This document shows, piece after piece, positions 35,996 through 44,087 of a DNA stretch of 52,512 nt. The position numbers were made by a program, and so were the translations under genes. Each line of letters begins with the position of its first letter. The stretch's first letter is position 1. The notes beneath the pieces are model-generated. The model did no database searches. It had not been told where the DNA came from and saw only the letters and a list, made by a program, of their open reading frames with translations. Origin of the DNA: Pontibacterium granulatum (lineage in GTDB: Bacteria > Pseudomonadota > Gammaproteobacteria > Pseudomonadales > Balneatricaceae); the NCBI RefSeq assembly GCF_029961155.1, contig NZ_JASBRH010000028.1:1-52512 (forward strand). Direction: 5' to 3'.

Positions 35996-36790
35996 ATGTC
36001 TAATAGCTTTGTATTGCTGGAAAAAGGTTCCGACGGTGTAGCCCAGCTGATCATCAACCGTCCGGAAGTGCACAACGCATTCGACGACGATGTGATTGAG
36101 CAACTGATCGCAAATCTCGAAGCCTGCGACGAAGATCCTGAAATCCGCGTCCTGGTATTGCGCTCCAACGGCAAGAACTTCTCTGCCGGTGCCGATCTGG
36201 CGTGGATGAAGCGCATGGCGCAGAACAGCCATCAGGAGAACATGGAAGACGCCGGTCGTCTTGCCCGCCTGATGGAAGTACTGAACAGCCTGTCCAAACC
36301 AACCATTGGTCTGGTTCAGGGCGCTGCGTACGGTGGTGCTGTTGGTCTGGCTGCATGCTGTGACATTGTGATTGCTGCTGAGTCCAGCCAGTTCTGCCTG
36401 AGTGAAGTAAAGATCGGGCTGATCCCTGCAGTGATCAGCCCATACGTGGTCCGCGCTATCGGCGAACGCCAGGCACGCCGCTACTTCGTCACCGCCGAGC
36501 TGTTCTCTGCCGCTGAGGCAAAAGAGTTTGGCCTGGTACACGAAGTGGTTGCCGACCCTGCTCTGTTCGACGACGCCTGCGCACGCTTTGTGAAGCAACT
36601 GCGTCGTAACAGCCCACAGGCGATGCACGCGGCGAAAGAACTTATCTTCGCGGTGAGCAGCAAGATAATCGATCAGGACGTGATCGACGACACCGCACGC
36701 CGTATCGCTGATATCCGTGTCAGCGAAGAGGGTCAGGAAGGTCTGGGATCTTTCCTGCAGAAGCGCAAGCCAAACTGGATTCAGGAGTAA
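35996..36790 (+). CDS. liuC: 3-methylglutaconyl-CoA hydratase
   Basis: A 264-residue crotonase that hydrates 3-methylglutaconyl-CoA to HMG-CoA. Oxyanion-hole segment NFSAGADLAWMKRM (about 61-74), which matches the methylglutaconyl-CoA hydratase group, and AAYGGAVGLAACCD are present, followed by CLSEVKIGLIPAVISPYV. The ATG at 35996 has AAGGGGG five bases upstream; longer frames overlap liuB. Its final codons contain the CAGGAG that serves as ribosome site for the next short ORF at 36797. Placement between the two carboxylase subunits is usual for liu operons. Confidence 0.95.
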   Translation: MSNSFVLLEKGSDGVAQLIINRPEVHNAFDDDVIEQLIANLEACDEDPEIRVLVLRSNGKNFSAGADLAWMKRMAQNSHQENMEDAGRLARLMEVLNSLSKPTIGLVQGAAYGGAVGLAACCDIVIAAESSQFCLSEVKIGLIPAVISPYVVRAIGERQARRYFVTAELFSAAEAKEFGLVHEVVADPALFDDACARFVKQLRRNSPQAMHAAKELIFAVSSKIIDQDVIDDTARRIADIRVSEEGQEGLGSFLQKRKPNWIQE

Positions 36791-36796
36791 GCGATC

Positions 36797-36925
36797 ATGT
36801 TCAACTCAATTTTGATTGCAAACCGGGGTGACCAGTTGGCAAGCCAACTGGCGGCGAAGCCAAATTGCATGCCGACGCGCGCAGCGCGCGCAGGCGATCT
36901 CGACGCGGAGAACCGCTATGTTTAA
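36797..36925 (+). CDS. 42-codon ORF repeating the LiuD N-terminus
   Basis: This ORF begins MFNSILIANRGD, against MFNKILIANRGE at the true LiuD start, then leaves homology and ends GDLDAENRYV-stop. It has a good AGGAG ten bases upstream of its ATG. Its stop codon (36923-36925) lies just inside liuD, whose ATG is at 36918, so ribosomes could terminate and restart there. The duplicated 11 codons differ from liuD mostly at silent positions. The inserted 88 bases contain the perfect hairpin CCAGTTGG-CAAG-CCAACTGG (36832-36851) and a GCGCGC-A-GCGCGC stretch, in the style of a palindromic repeat. It may be a translated leader, or the scar of an element insertion or recombination with another biotin-carboxylase gene. 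Translation is not proven. Confidence 0.55.
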   Translation: MFNSILIANRGDQLASQLAAKPNCMPTRAARAGDLDAENRYV

Positions 36926-38912
36926 TAAGATTCTGATTGCAAACCGCGGCGAAATCGCCTGCCGCGTCATCCAGACGGCACACCGTCTGGGTATTAAGTG
37001 TGTCGCTGTCTACTCTGAAGCTGACGCCAATGCTCGCCACGTAGCGATGGCTGACGAAGCCTTCCTGCTGGGCCCTGCACCAAGCACTGAAAGTTACCTG
37101 CGTGCCGACAAGATCATCGAGATCTGCAAGCAGTCCGGCGCTCAGGCAGTACACCCGGGTTACGGTTTCCTGTCTGAGAACACCGGGTTCGCCGAAGCGC
37201 TGGAAGCGAATGGTATTACCTTTATCGGCCCACCGTCTTCCGCGATTGCATCCATGGGTTCCAAGTCCGCGGCAAAAGAGATTATGTCTCACGCCAACGT
37301 ACCGCTGGTACCGGGCTACCACGGTGAAGACCAGGACCCAGCCCTGCTGAAACGTGAATCCGAAAAATGTGGTTACCCACAGCTGTTGAAAGCCGTTGCC
37401 GGTGGTGGCGGTAAAGGTATGCGTGTGGTCGAGTCTCTGGATGAGTTCGACGCAGCCCTGCAGGCTGCTTGCCGTGAGGCACAGAATGCATTCGGCAACC
37501 CGGATATGCTGATCGAGCGCTACCTGACTCAGCCACGCCATGTGGAGATCCAGGTATTCTGCGACAAGCACGGTAATGGTATCTACCTGGCCGAACGTGA
37601 CTGCTCCGTACAGCGCCGTCACCAGAAAGTGATCGAGGAAGCCCCTGCGCCGGGTCTGTCTGATGAAACCCGCAAAGCGATGGGTGAAGCCGCGGTCCGT
37701 GCAGCACAGGCGATCGACTACGTAGGCGCGGGTACCGTTGAGTTCCTGTACGACGTGGACGGTTCCTTCTACTTCATGGAGATGAACACCCGTCTGCAGG
37801 TAGAACACCCAGTCACCGAGATGATCACCGGCCAGGATCTGGTGGAATGGCAGCTGCGCATCGCAGCCGGTGCCGAGCTGCCGATCACTCAGGACCAACT
37901 GACCATCCGTGGCCACGCACTGGAAGCACGTATCTACGCAGAAGATCCGGACAACGACTTCCTGCCTGCAACCGGGAGCCTGAAATACCTGCGCACACCG
38001 GCTGAAAACGCCCATGTACGTGTGGATACCGGCGTCATCGAAGGCGACGAAGTATCCGTGTACTACGACCCAATGATCGCCAAGCTGATCGTATGGGATG
38101 AAAACCGCGAAGCAGCGATCAACCGCATGGTTAGCGCACTGGAGGATTACCGAATCGCGGGTCTGAAGACCAACACCCGCTTCCTGCGTAACCTGGCCGA
38201 TGCGGGCCCGTTCCGTAAGGAAGAGCTGGATACCGGCTTTATCGAGAAACACCGTGAACTGCTGTTCCCGGATGCGCGTCTGGACAACCAGTTCTGCCTG
38301 GTGATGTCTGCTGCTTACTTCCTGGAAACCGCAAAAGCGGGCCACACCATCAAAGGCGATCAGCACTCTCCATTCTCCGGCCAGAACGGCTGGCGTCTGA
38401 ACTCTGAGTACGCCCGTCCGATGAAACTGGCACAGGGTGAAGATCTGCACGAGCTGAGCATTCTGGAGAAACAGGGTGAGTACGAAGTCACCGTTGACGA
38501 CGCGTCCTACCGTGTCTCTGCCGAGCTGAACGGCGATGCGCTGAACGTAATCATCAACGGCCACCGCCTGACCGTGCACTGCTTCCAGGATGGTGACAAC
38601 CTGACCATCTTCCACGAAGGTGAACAGTTCCAGTGCCGTCAGCACCGTGACACCTTCACCGAAACTGAACAGTCTGGTGATGCGTCTCTGGCGGCGCCGA
38701 TGAACGGCGCGATGGTTGCGGTTCTGGTCGATAAAGGTCAGGAAGTGAAAGCCGGTGACACGCTGGTGATCATGGAAGCGATGAAGATGGAACACAGCAT
38801 CTCCGCACCGTACGACGGTGTTGTAGCTGAGGTGTTCTTCGCCGAAGGCGATCTGGTAAACGAAGGTGCCGAATTGGTGGCACTGGATGCAAAGGATGAG
38901 GAGGCAGCGTAA
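36918..38912 (+). CDS. liuD: Methylcrotonyl-CoA carboxylase, biotin carboxylase/BCCP (alpha) subunit
   Basis: Carboxylates its own biotin with ATP and bicarbonate and delivers it to LiuB. The 664-residue protein has the biotin carboxylase N-domain (MFNKILIANRGEIACRV at the start). The ATP-grasp region follows with the glycine-rich KAVAGGGGKGMRVV and EMNTRLQVEHPVTE. Next come a linker domain and a C-terminal biotinyl domain with VIMEAMKMEHS, where K623 would carry biotin. The ATG at 36918 has GGAG eight bases upstream and matches the family start. A 34-residue N-terminal extension from a TTG at 36816 is formally open but reads through the inserted palindrome and has no homology. Its stop overlaps the liuE start by one base. 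Confidence 0.96.
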   Translation: MFNKILIANRGEIACRVIQTAHRLGIKCVAVYSEADANARHVAMADEAFLLGPAPSTESYLRADKIIEICKQSGAQAVHPGYGFLSENTGFAEALEANGITFIGPPSSAIASMGSKSAAKEIMSHANVPLVPGYHGEDQDPALLKRESEKCGYPQLLKAVAGGGGKGMRVVESLDEFDAALQAACREAQNAFGNPDMLIERYLTQPRHVEIQVFCDKHGNGIYLAERDCSVQRRHQKVIEEAPAPGLSDETRKAMGEAAVRAAQAIDYVGAGTVEFLYDVDGSFYFMEMNTRLQVEHPVTEMITGQDLVEWQLRIAAGAELPITQDQLTIRGHALEARIYAEDPDNDFLPATGSLKYLRTPAENAHVRVDTGVIEGDEVSVYYDPMIAKLIVWDENREAAINRMVSALEDYRIAGLKTNTRFLRNLADAGPFRKEELDTGFIEKHRELLFPDARLDNQFCLVMSAAYFLETAKAGHTIKGDQHSPFSGQNGWRLNSEYARPMKLAQGEDLHELSILEKQGEYEVTVDDASYRVSAELNGDALNVIINGHRLTVHCFQDGDNLTIFHEGEQFQCRQHRDTFTETEQSGDASLAAPMNGAMVAVLVDKGQEVKAGDTLVIMEAMKMEHSISAPYDGVVAEVFFAEGDLVNEGAELVALDAKDEEAA

Positions 38913-39832
38913 TGGGCATGCCTACCTCTCTGCCTTCATCCGCCCGCATCGTTGAGGTCGGCCCACGGGACGGCCTCCAGAACGAACCGGGTGACATCAT
39001 TGCGACCGACGTGAAGGTTGAGCTGATCAACCGTCTGACCGACGCTGGACTCAGCTATGTTGAGTCCGCCAGCTTCGTTTCCCCGAAGTGGGTGCCACAG
39101 ATGGGCGATGCAGCTGCGGTAATGGCGGGTATCAATCGCAAACCGGGCGTAACCTACGCCGCGCTTACGCCAAACATGCGCGGACTCGAAGGTGCGATTG
39201 AGTCCAAAGCAGACGAGGTTGCGGTGTTCACCGCTTCCTCCGAAGCCTTCACTCAGAAGAACATCAACTGCTCCATCAAGGATAGCCTGGAACGTTTTGT
39301 ACCGGTGATCGAAACCGCCCAACAGCACGGTATTCGTGTACGTGGTTACGTCTCCACGGTGCTGGGTTGTCCGTACGATGGCGACATCGCACCGGAGCAG
39401 GTTGCTGCGGTCTGCCGCGACATGCTGGATATGGGCTGCTACGAGATCTCCCTGGGCGACACCATCGGTGTTGGCACCCCGCTGAAAGCGAAGAAGATGC
39501 TGGAAGCGGTGAACAAAGAGATCCCGATGGACAAACTGGCGGCACACTTCCACGACACCTACGGGCAGGCACTGGCCAACCTGTATGCGGTGGTTGAAGA
39601 GGGTCTGGCTGTAATCGACACCTCCGTCGCAGGCCTGGGCGGCTGCCCTTACGCCAAAGGCGCGTCCGGCAACGTTGCGACCGAAGATGTGGTTTACATG
39701 CTGAACGGCCTGGGTATCGAAACCGGTATCGATCTGGACAAGCTGGTAGAAACCAGCCACTGGATCACCGGACAGCTGGGGCGCGGCAACGGATCTAAAG
39801 TCGCACTTGCTTTAGGCCGCAAAGATAAGTAA
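38912..39832 (+). CDS. liuE: Hydroxymethylglutaryl-CoA lyase
   Basis: Cleaves HMG-CoA to acetoacetate and acetyl-CoA, the last step of the leucine branch. The 306-residue TIM-barrel enzyme begins with the metal-site segment EVGPRDGLQNE. It carries the family signature GLGGCPYAKGASGNVATED with its essential cysteine and ends with GNGSKVALAL. The ATG overlaps the liuD stop (TAATG), so translation is coupled. A GCCCGACA/TGTCGGGC hairpin follows 20 bases after the stop. The acetoacetate product could be activated by an acyl-CoA synthetase, and one is encoded two genes downstream. Confidence 0.96.
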   Translation: MGMPTSLPSSARIVEVGPRDGLQNEPGDIIATDVKVELINRLTDAGLSYVESASFVSPKWVPQMGDAAAVMAGINRKPGVTYAALTPNMRGLEGAIESKADEVAVFTASSEAFTQKNINCSIKDSLERFVPVIETAQQHGIRVRGYVSTVLGCPYDGDIAPEQVAAVCRDMLDMGCYEISLGDTIGVGTPLKAKKMLEAVNKEIPMDKLAAHFHDTYGQALANLYAVVEEGLAVIDTSVAGLGGCPYAKGASGNVATEDVVYMLNGLGIETGIDLDKLVETSHWITGQLGRGNGSKVALALGRKDK

Positions 39833-39851
39833 AAACCCTTATACGGACAGC

Positions 39852-39878
39852 GCCCGACACCCATCAGGGCTGTCGGGC
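39852..39878 (+). terminator. Hairpin after liuE
   Basis: GCCCGACA/TGTCGGGC, an 8-bp stem in the 84-bp spacer. It is followed by an A-run rather than Ts on the plus strand, so termination is uncertain; it may only stabilise the upstream mRNA. Confidence 0.4.
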
Positions 39879-39916
39879 ACCTCGAAACAAAAAAAACAAA
39901 ACCGAGGTATCAACAG

Positions 39917-40498
39917 ATGAAATCACAACCGGATTACATTACGGCATTGGATCTGCCAGTGCCTGCGCACCACGAACTGCCAGACGAGTTTCAGAAGTAC
40001 TTCGCTGTGTGCGAAGAGAAACTGGGCATGGTGCCGAACGTTCTTAAAGCATACAGCCAGAGCGCTGCACAACTGGATGTGTTTTCCCGTCTCTACAACG
40101 AACTGATGTTCGGTGAGAGCGGTTTATCCAATCTGGAAAAAGAGATGATCGCCGTTGCGGTTTCATCCTCTAATTCCTGTTACTACTGCCAGGTTGCCCA
40201 CGGCGCTGCGGTACGCGAGTACTCCGGCGAGCCGAAGCTAGGTGAGCTGATGGTAATGAACTACCGTGTAGCGGAACTATCCGACCGCCACCGCGCGATG
40301 CTCGATTTCTCCGTCAAGCTGACGGAATCCCCGAACGAAATTCTGGAAGCCGATCGTCAGGCATTGCGTGATGCGGGTTTCAGCGATCGTGACATCTGGG
40401 ATATCGCTAACATCGCTGGTTTTTACAACATGACCAACCGGGTCGCCAGCGCGGTGGATATGCAACCGAATCCTGAATACCACAGCCAAAGTCGCTGA
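39917..40498 (+). CDS. AhpD-like / carboxymuconolactone decarboxylase family protein
   Basis: A 193-residue protein of the peroxidase-related CMD family. The redox motif is C88-x-x-C91 with H95 (SCYYCQVAHG), as in AhpD. It starts MKSQPDYITALDLP. In AhpD-type proteins this motif reduces hydroperoxides using a thiol donor, which could protect during flavin-dependent acyl-CoA oxidation; the role here is inferred. It lies between liuE and an acyl-CoA synthetase, with stable hairpins on both sides. Confidence 0.85.
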   Translation: MKSQPDYITALDLPVPAHHELPDEFQKYFAVCEEKLGMVPNVLKAYSQSAAQLDVFSRLYNELMFGESGLSNLEKEMIAVAVSSSNSCYYCQVAHGAAVREYSGEPKLGELMVMNYRVAELSDRHRAMLDFSVKLTESPNEILEADRQALRDAGFSDRDIWDIANIAGFYNMTNRVASAVDMQPNPEYHSQSR

Positions 40499-40504
40499 TA
40501 TTCC

Positions 40505-40537
40505 GTGCCCGGTGCTGTTTGGGGCAGCACCGGGCAC
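40505..40537. terminator. Strong 13-bp hairpin after the AhpD-like gene
   Basis: GTGCCCGGTGCTG pairs perfectly with CAGCACCGGGCAC over a seven-base loop. No T-run follows, so it may act as an mRNA barrier or a weak terminator before the acyl-CoA synthetase. Confidence 0.55.
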
Positions 40538-40588
40538 ATAAACCCTTTTGAAATTTAAAAAAATAACGCGCAAATGGGGTCAACAACG

Positions 40589-42274
40589 ATGAGTAAACTC
40601 CCGAGCTACACCAGCGGTCCTAGCACTAAACCACTGATCGGCATGACCATCGGTGATAAGTTTGATGAAATTGCAGCAACCTATCCAAACAACGACGCAC
40701 TGATCGTGCGCCACCAGGGTATTCGCCTGACCTACGCCGAGCTGAAAACCCGTGTCGATGAAGCCGCACGCGCCTTCCTGGCAATCGGCGTAAAACGCGG
40801 TGACCGTGTGGGCATGTGGTCCCCGAACTGCGCCCAGTGGACAATTACCCAGTTCGCGACCGCTAAAGTGGGGGCGATCCTGGTAAACGTAAACCCAGCG
40901 TACCGCCTGCATGAGCTGGAATACGCGATGAACCAGTCCGAGGCCAAATTCCTGGTCACCGCAGACAGCTTCAAAACCTCCAACTATACCCAGATGCTTT
41001 ACGATCTGGCGCCGGAGCTGAAAAACTGCGCCGAAGGCGAGCTGGAATCCGAGAAGCTGCCGCACCTAAAAGGCATCATCAACCTGGCGGACGACAAGCT
41101 GGAAGGCATGTGGCGTTGGGCTGACTTCGTAGAGATGGCTGAGAAGATCGACAACTCCCAGCTGGAGAAAATCCAGGCTGAGCTGCAGTTCGACGATCCA
41201 ATCAACATCCAATACACCTCAGGTACAACCGGTTTCCCGAAAGGTGCGGCGCTGTCTCACCATAACATCCTGAACAACGGTTATTTCGTTGCCGAGAGCA
41301 TGAACTTCACCGATCAGGACCGTCTGGTCATCCCTGTACCACTGTATCACTGCTTCGGCATGGTCATGGGTAACCTGGGTTGTATGACCCACGGTGCAAC
41401 CATGATCTACCCGGACGAAGGTTTCGAGCCAAAATCCGTATTGGAAGCGGTATCCGAAGAACGTGCAACCGCGCTGTACGGTGTACCAACCATGTTTATT
41501 GCCGAGATGGAGCACCCGGACTTCGACCAGTACGAAGTATCCACCCTGCGCACCGGCATCATGGCAGGTTCCATCTGTCCTGAAGAGGTGATGAAAGCGG
41601 TTAACACCAAGCTGCACATGGAAGAGGTTCAGATCGCGTACGGTATGACCGAAACCAGCCCGGTTTCCACCCAGACCGCAGCGGACGACCCATTCGTGAA
41701 ACGTGTGACCACCGTGGGCCGCACCCAGCCACACCTGGAAACCAAGATCGTTGATCCGGCCTCCGGCAACGTTGTTGGCCGTGGTGAAGTCGGCGAGCTG
41801 TGCACCCGTGGTTACAGCGTGATGCTCAAGTACTGGAACAACCCGGAAGCAACCGCTAAGTCGGTGGACGAAGCAGGCTGGATGCACACCGGCGACCTGG
41901 CGACCATGGACGAAGAGGGTTACATCCAGATCGTTGGCCGTATCAAGGATATGGTTATCCGTGGCGGTGAAAACGTCTACCCGAAAGAGATCGAAGAGTT
42001 CCTGTACACCCACCCGTCCATCTCCGACGTTCAGGTAACCGGCGTACCGGATAAGAAATACGGTGAAGAGCTGATCGCATGGGTGAAACTGGCACCGGGC
42101 GCCGAAGAAGTCACCGCTGAAGACCTGCGTGCGTTCTGTAAGGGCAAGATCACCCACTTCAAGATTCCACGTTACTTCAAGTTTACCGACGAGTTCCCAA
42201 TGACCGTGACCGGTAAAATCCAGAAGTTTAAGATGCGTGAAATCTCCATCGAAGAGCTGGGTCTGGAAGACTAA
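40589..42274 (+). CDS. AMP-binding acyl-CoA synthetase
   Basis: A 561-residue acyl-adenylate synthetase. The ATP motif [11 protein letters not shown] is near residues 210-220. [30 protein letters not shown] and the C-terminal [10 protein letters not shown] with the catalytic lysine are all present. It is of the medium- or short-chain type rather than acetyl-CoA synthetase. At the end of the liu operon it may activate branched or short fatty acids such as isovalerate or acetoacetate; the substrate is not determined. The ATG at 40589 has GGGGT eight bases upstream, while the ATG at 40574 has no ribosome site. A strong terminator follows. Confidence 0.92.
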   Translation: MSKLPSYTSGPSTKPLIGMTIGDKFDEIAATYPNNDALIVRHQGIRLTYAELKTRVDEAARAFLAIGVKRGDRVGMWSPNCAQWTITQFATAKVGAILVNVNPAYRLHELEYAMNQSEAKFLVTADSFKTSNYTQMLYDLAPELKNCAEGELESEKLPHLKGIINLADDKLEGMWRWADFVEMAEKIDNSQLEKIQAELQFDDPINIQYTSGTTGFPKGAALSHHNILNNGYFVAESMNFTDQDRLVIPVPLYHCFGMVMGNLGCMTHGATMIYPDEGFEPKSVLEAVSEERATALYGVPTMFIAEMEHPDFDQYEVSTLRTGIMAGSICPEEVMKAVNTKLHMEEVQIAYGMTETSPVSTQTAADDPFVKRVTTVGRTQPHLETKIVDPASGNVVGRGEVGELCTRGYSVMLKYWNNPEATAKSVDEAGWMHTGDLATMDEEGYIQIVGRIKDMVIRGGENVYPKEIEEFLYTHPSISDVQVTGVPDKKYGEELIAWVKLAPGAEEVTAEDLRAFCKGKITHFKIPRYFKFTDEFPMTVTGKIQKFKMREISIEELGLED

Positions 42275-42295
42275 TAGTCTCCTTCCCCACGCCTC

Positions 42296-42325
42296 AAAAA
42301 CGCCAGCCTTTGCGCTGGCGTTTTT
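42296..42325 (+). terminator. Rho-independent terminator of the liu operon
   Basis: AAAAACGCCAGC pairs with GCTGGCGTTTTT. The T-run continues into ATTT, 22 bases after the acyl-CoA synthetase stop. Confidence 0.95.
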
Positions 42326-42445
42326 ATTTCCAGTGCCTCCTCAAAAGAGGACAGATGCATACCCCGTCTATGCTTACCTTATAGGTTAGGGTCATCACAC
42401 CTCCGCATCGCCCACAGATGATATGCCTGCCGGGAGGGTCACATC

Positions 42446-43072
42446 ATGTTGCGTTTCATCGGTCGAAATGTTCTTACGGGCCTGGTTACCATCCTGCCCG
42501 TGCTCCTTACTCTGTATCTGATCTATTGGCTGGCCCGAACTACCGAAGTCGCACTGGGTGAATCGATCCGAACACTGTTACCCGGCATGCCATACTGGCC
42601 CGGGCTAGGACTGCTCGCGGCGCTCACCGTGGCGTTCCTCGTGGGTATGCTGATGCATGCCTATCTGTTCCAACGCCTTTTTGCCCTCACAGAAAGCCTG
42701 CTCTACCACATGCCGCTGGTGAAAACGATCTACCGCGCCATTCGGGATTTTTTTGATTACTTCTCACCAACAGTGAAAAAGGAGTTTGAACAGGTAGTTG
42801 TGGTAACCCTCGGAGATAGCGGCATGGAATTGATTGGATTCGTGACTCAGGAATCCAGCACGCGTCTACCGAAAGGTTTCGATACGGAGGGCAGTATCCT
42901 GGTCTATCTGCCCCTTAGCTACATGATTGGCGGCTACGCAGTACTGATGCCACAGAGTTCGGTTAGACCTTTGAATATGACCGTTGAAGAGGCAATGCGC
43001 TTTACCCTGACTGCAGGAGTAACCGGTATAAGCCAAAGTGGCCCAAAATCCAGCACGCCACGGCACAACTGA
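42446..43072 (+). CDS. DUF502 family membrane protein
   Basis: A 208-residue inner-membrane protein of the DUF502 family, whose function is unknown. Two N-terminal helices lie at about 8-32 and 52-75, followed by the family stretch HMPLVKTIYRAIRDFFDYFS. A C-terminal soluble domain contains GFVTQESSTRLPKG and VYLPLSYMIGGYAVLMP. GGGAGGG stands upstream of the ATG. The 286-bp gap downstream (43073-43358) contains only a decayed copy of the upstream terminator at about 43134-43162. Confidence 0.85.
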   Translation: MLRFIGRNVLTGLVTILPVLLTLYLIYWLARTTEVALGESIRTLLPGMPYWPGLGLLAALTVAFLVGMLMHAYLFQRLFALTESLLYHMPLVKTIYRAIRDFFDYFSPTVKKEFEQVVVVTLGDSGMELIGFVTQESSTRLPKGFDTEGSILVYLPLSYMIGGYAVLMPQSSVRPLNMTVEEAMRFTLTAGVTGISQSGPKSSTPRHN

Positions 43073-43358
43073 AAACGTTCATCTGCAGCTGACTAAATGA
43101 CAAATCATCTCCAGACCCATCCCAACTAACTACCCATCTTTTGCGTTGGCATTTTTATTTTCAGCTATCCGGCAAACCTGTCAAAAAATGTTCACCTTCA
43201 ATGTCTGGTGAAGCGCTATACATTGTCTACACTACTTAGTCTGGAATACAGGTAGTGCCTGAACAGGCTGTGACGCACGTTTCCTACACGCGTCGTTCAA
43301 TACTTCCCGTTATATGGAGATCAGCGCCCTTAGACAGACCTAACCGGACAATATAAAA

Positions 43359-43685
43359 ATGTTCAGCAAGCGCCCAAATAAGAAGCAAATACGCAGAGAA
43401 CACGAACAGAAAATCGCAGACTTCCTCGCCCGAGGCGGCACTATCCAGTGCGTACCTCCCGGCGCTACAGGCCTGGTCGAAGGGCGATGCCATTCTCGCC
43501 ATATCCGCATCGAAAAAACCCACGAAACACGCACCCCCATTCCTGAAGTGGTTGCGGCCATTGAAGCACGCCGCCCAGGTAAGAAAACCCGAAAAACCGC
43601 TCCCAAGCCTAAGCATCAAAGTTACCGTAAAGTGATATACGACGACTTCGGTGATCCCGTGCGCGTGATCTGGTCTCATAAATAA
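43359..43685 (+). CDS. Small basic protein with a FLxRGG motif, function unknown
   Basis: A 108-residue, very basic protein (many Lys, Arg and His). The stretch KIADFLARGGTIQCVPPG near residues 18-35 resembles the FLxRGGxIQ motif of small gammaproteobacterial proteins, including the RNA-polymerase-associated SutA. The rest does not match SutA, so no function is assigned. A central HETRTPIPEVVAAIEARR helix and a basic KKTRKTAPKPKH linker follow. The ribosome site is weak. The antisense frame 43284-43733 is a shadow. Confidence 0.6.
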   Translation: MFSKRPNKKQIRREHEQKIADFLARGGTIQCVPPGATGLVEGRCHSRHIRIEKTHETRTPIPEVVAAIEARRPGKKTRKTAPKPKHQSYRKVIYDDFGDPVRVIWSHK

Positions 43686-43817
43686 GCAGATCGAACTCCC
43701 GCTCACACAAAATTCTGGCGCCTTACCCCACACAGATCATATCAGGTGGCGGTAACGCTGCCTGAGCGCACCTGTCTGCTAGACTAATACCAGTATGACA
43801 CCGTCAGGAGCCCACCG

Positions 43818-44009
43818 ATGAAGATCATTATTCGCGTGACCTCGGAAAGGGACGGCACCGAGTACTTCGTAAACACGGATAACATCGTCTACTTTTCGCA
43901 GAAAGCGGGAGAGAGCGGCACCCGGCTCTACTTCACCAGCGGCGAGATATCCCATCTAGTGGTTCAGGAACCACCAGAGCACATTCTGCAGCAGATCAAA
44001 CAACTCTGA
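43818..44009 (+). CDS. 63-residue small protein, predicted beta fold
   Basis: A 63-residue protein with alternating strand-like segments (MKIIIRVTSERDG, EYFVNTDNIVYFSQ, TRLYFTSGEISHLVVQEP) and a short C-terminal helix (EHILQQIKQL). The pattern recalls the FlbD-like or LytTR-like small beta proteins, but no motif proves this. GGAG stands seven bases before the ATG. It lies between two independent genes and carries no signal peptide. Confidence 0.6.
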   Translation: MKIIIRVTSERDGTEYFVNTDNIVYFSQKAGESGTRLYFTSGEISHLVVQEPPEHILQQIKQL

Positions 44010-44054
44010 CGCTGCACACCGCCCGCACTTGCAAAGCAGCCGACTTAACGGCAA

Positions 44055-44072
44055 ATTAGGGTTTTCACCTAT
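44055..44072 (+). promoter_or_regulatory. Recurrent motif ATTAGGGTTTTCACCTAT upstream of the methyltransferase
   Basis: Shares ATTAGGG and ACCTAT with the SDR copy and overlaps a -10-like TATACA. It ends 15 bases before the start codon. Confidence 0.4.
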
Positions 44073-44087
44073 ACAGAGAAAACCCTG

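Noticed and set aside
34342-36216. 624-residue antisense open frame over liuB
   Set aside because: It mirrors the strong codon bias of liuB/liuC, has no family features and no ribosome site.
36816-36917. N-terminal extension of LiuD from a TTG
   Set aside because: It runs through the inserted palindrome, has no homology and lacks a ribosome site; the ATG at 36918 matches the family.
36801-38795. 664-residue antisense open frame over liuD
   Set aside because: Same cause: the real gene LiuD is on the plus strand with clear motifs.
43284-43733. 149-residue minus-strand frame
   Set aside because: A shadow of the plus-strand small basic gene at 43359.
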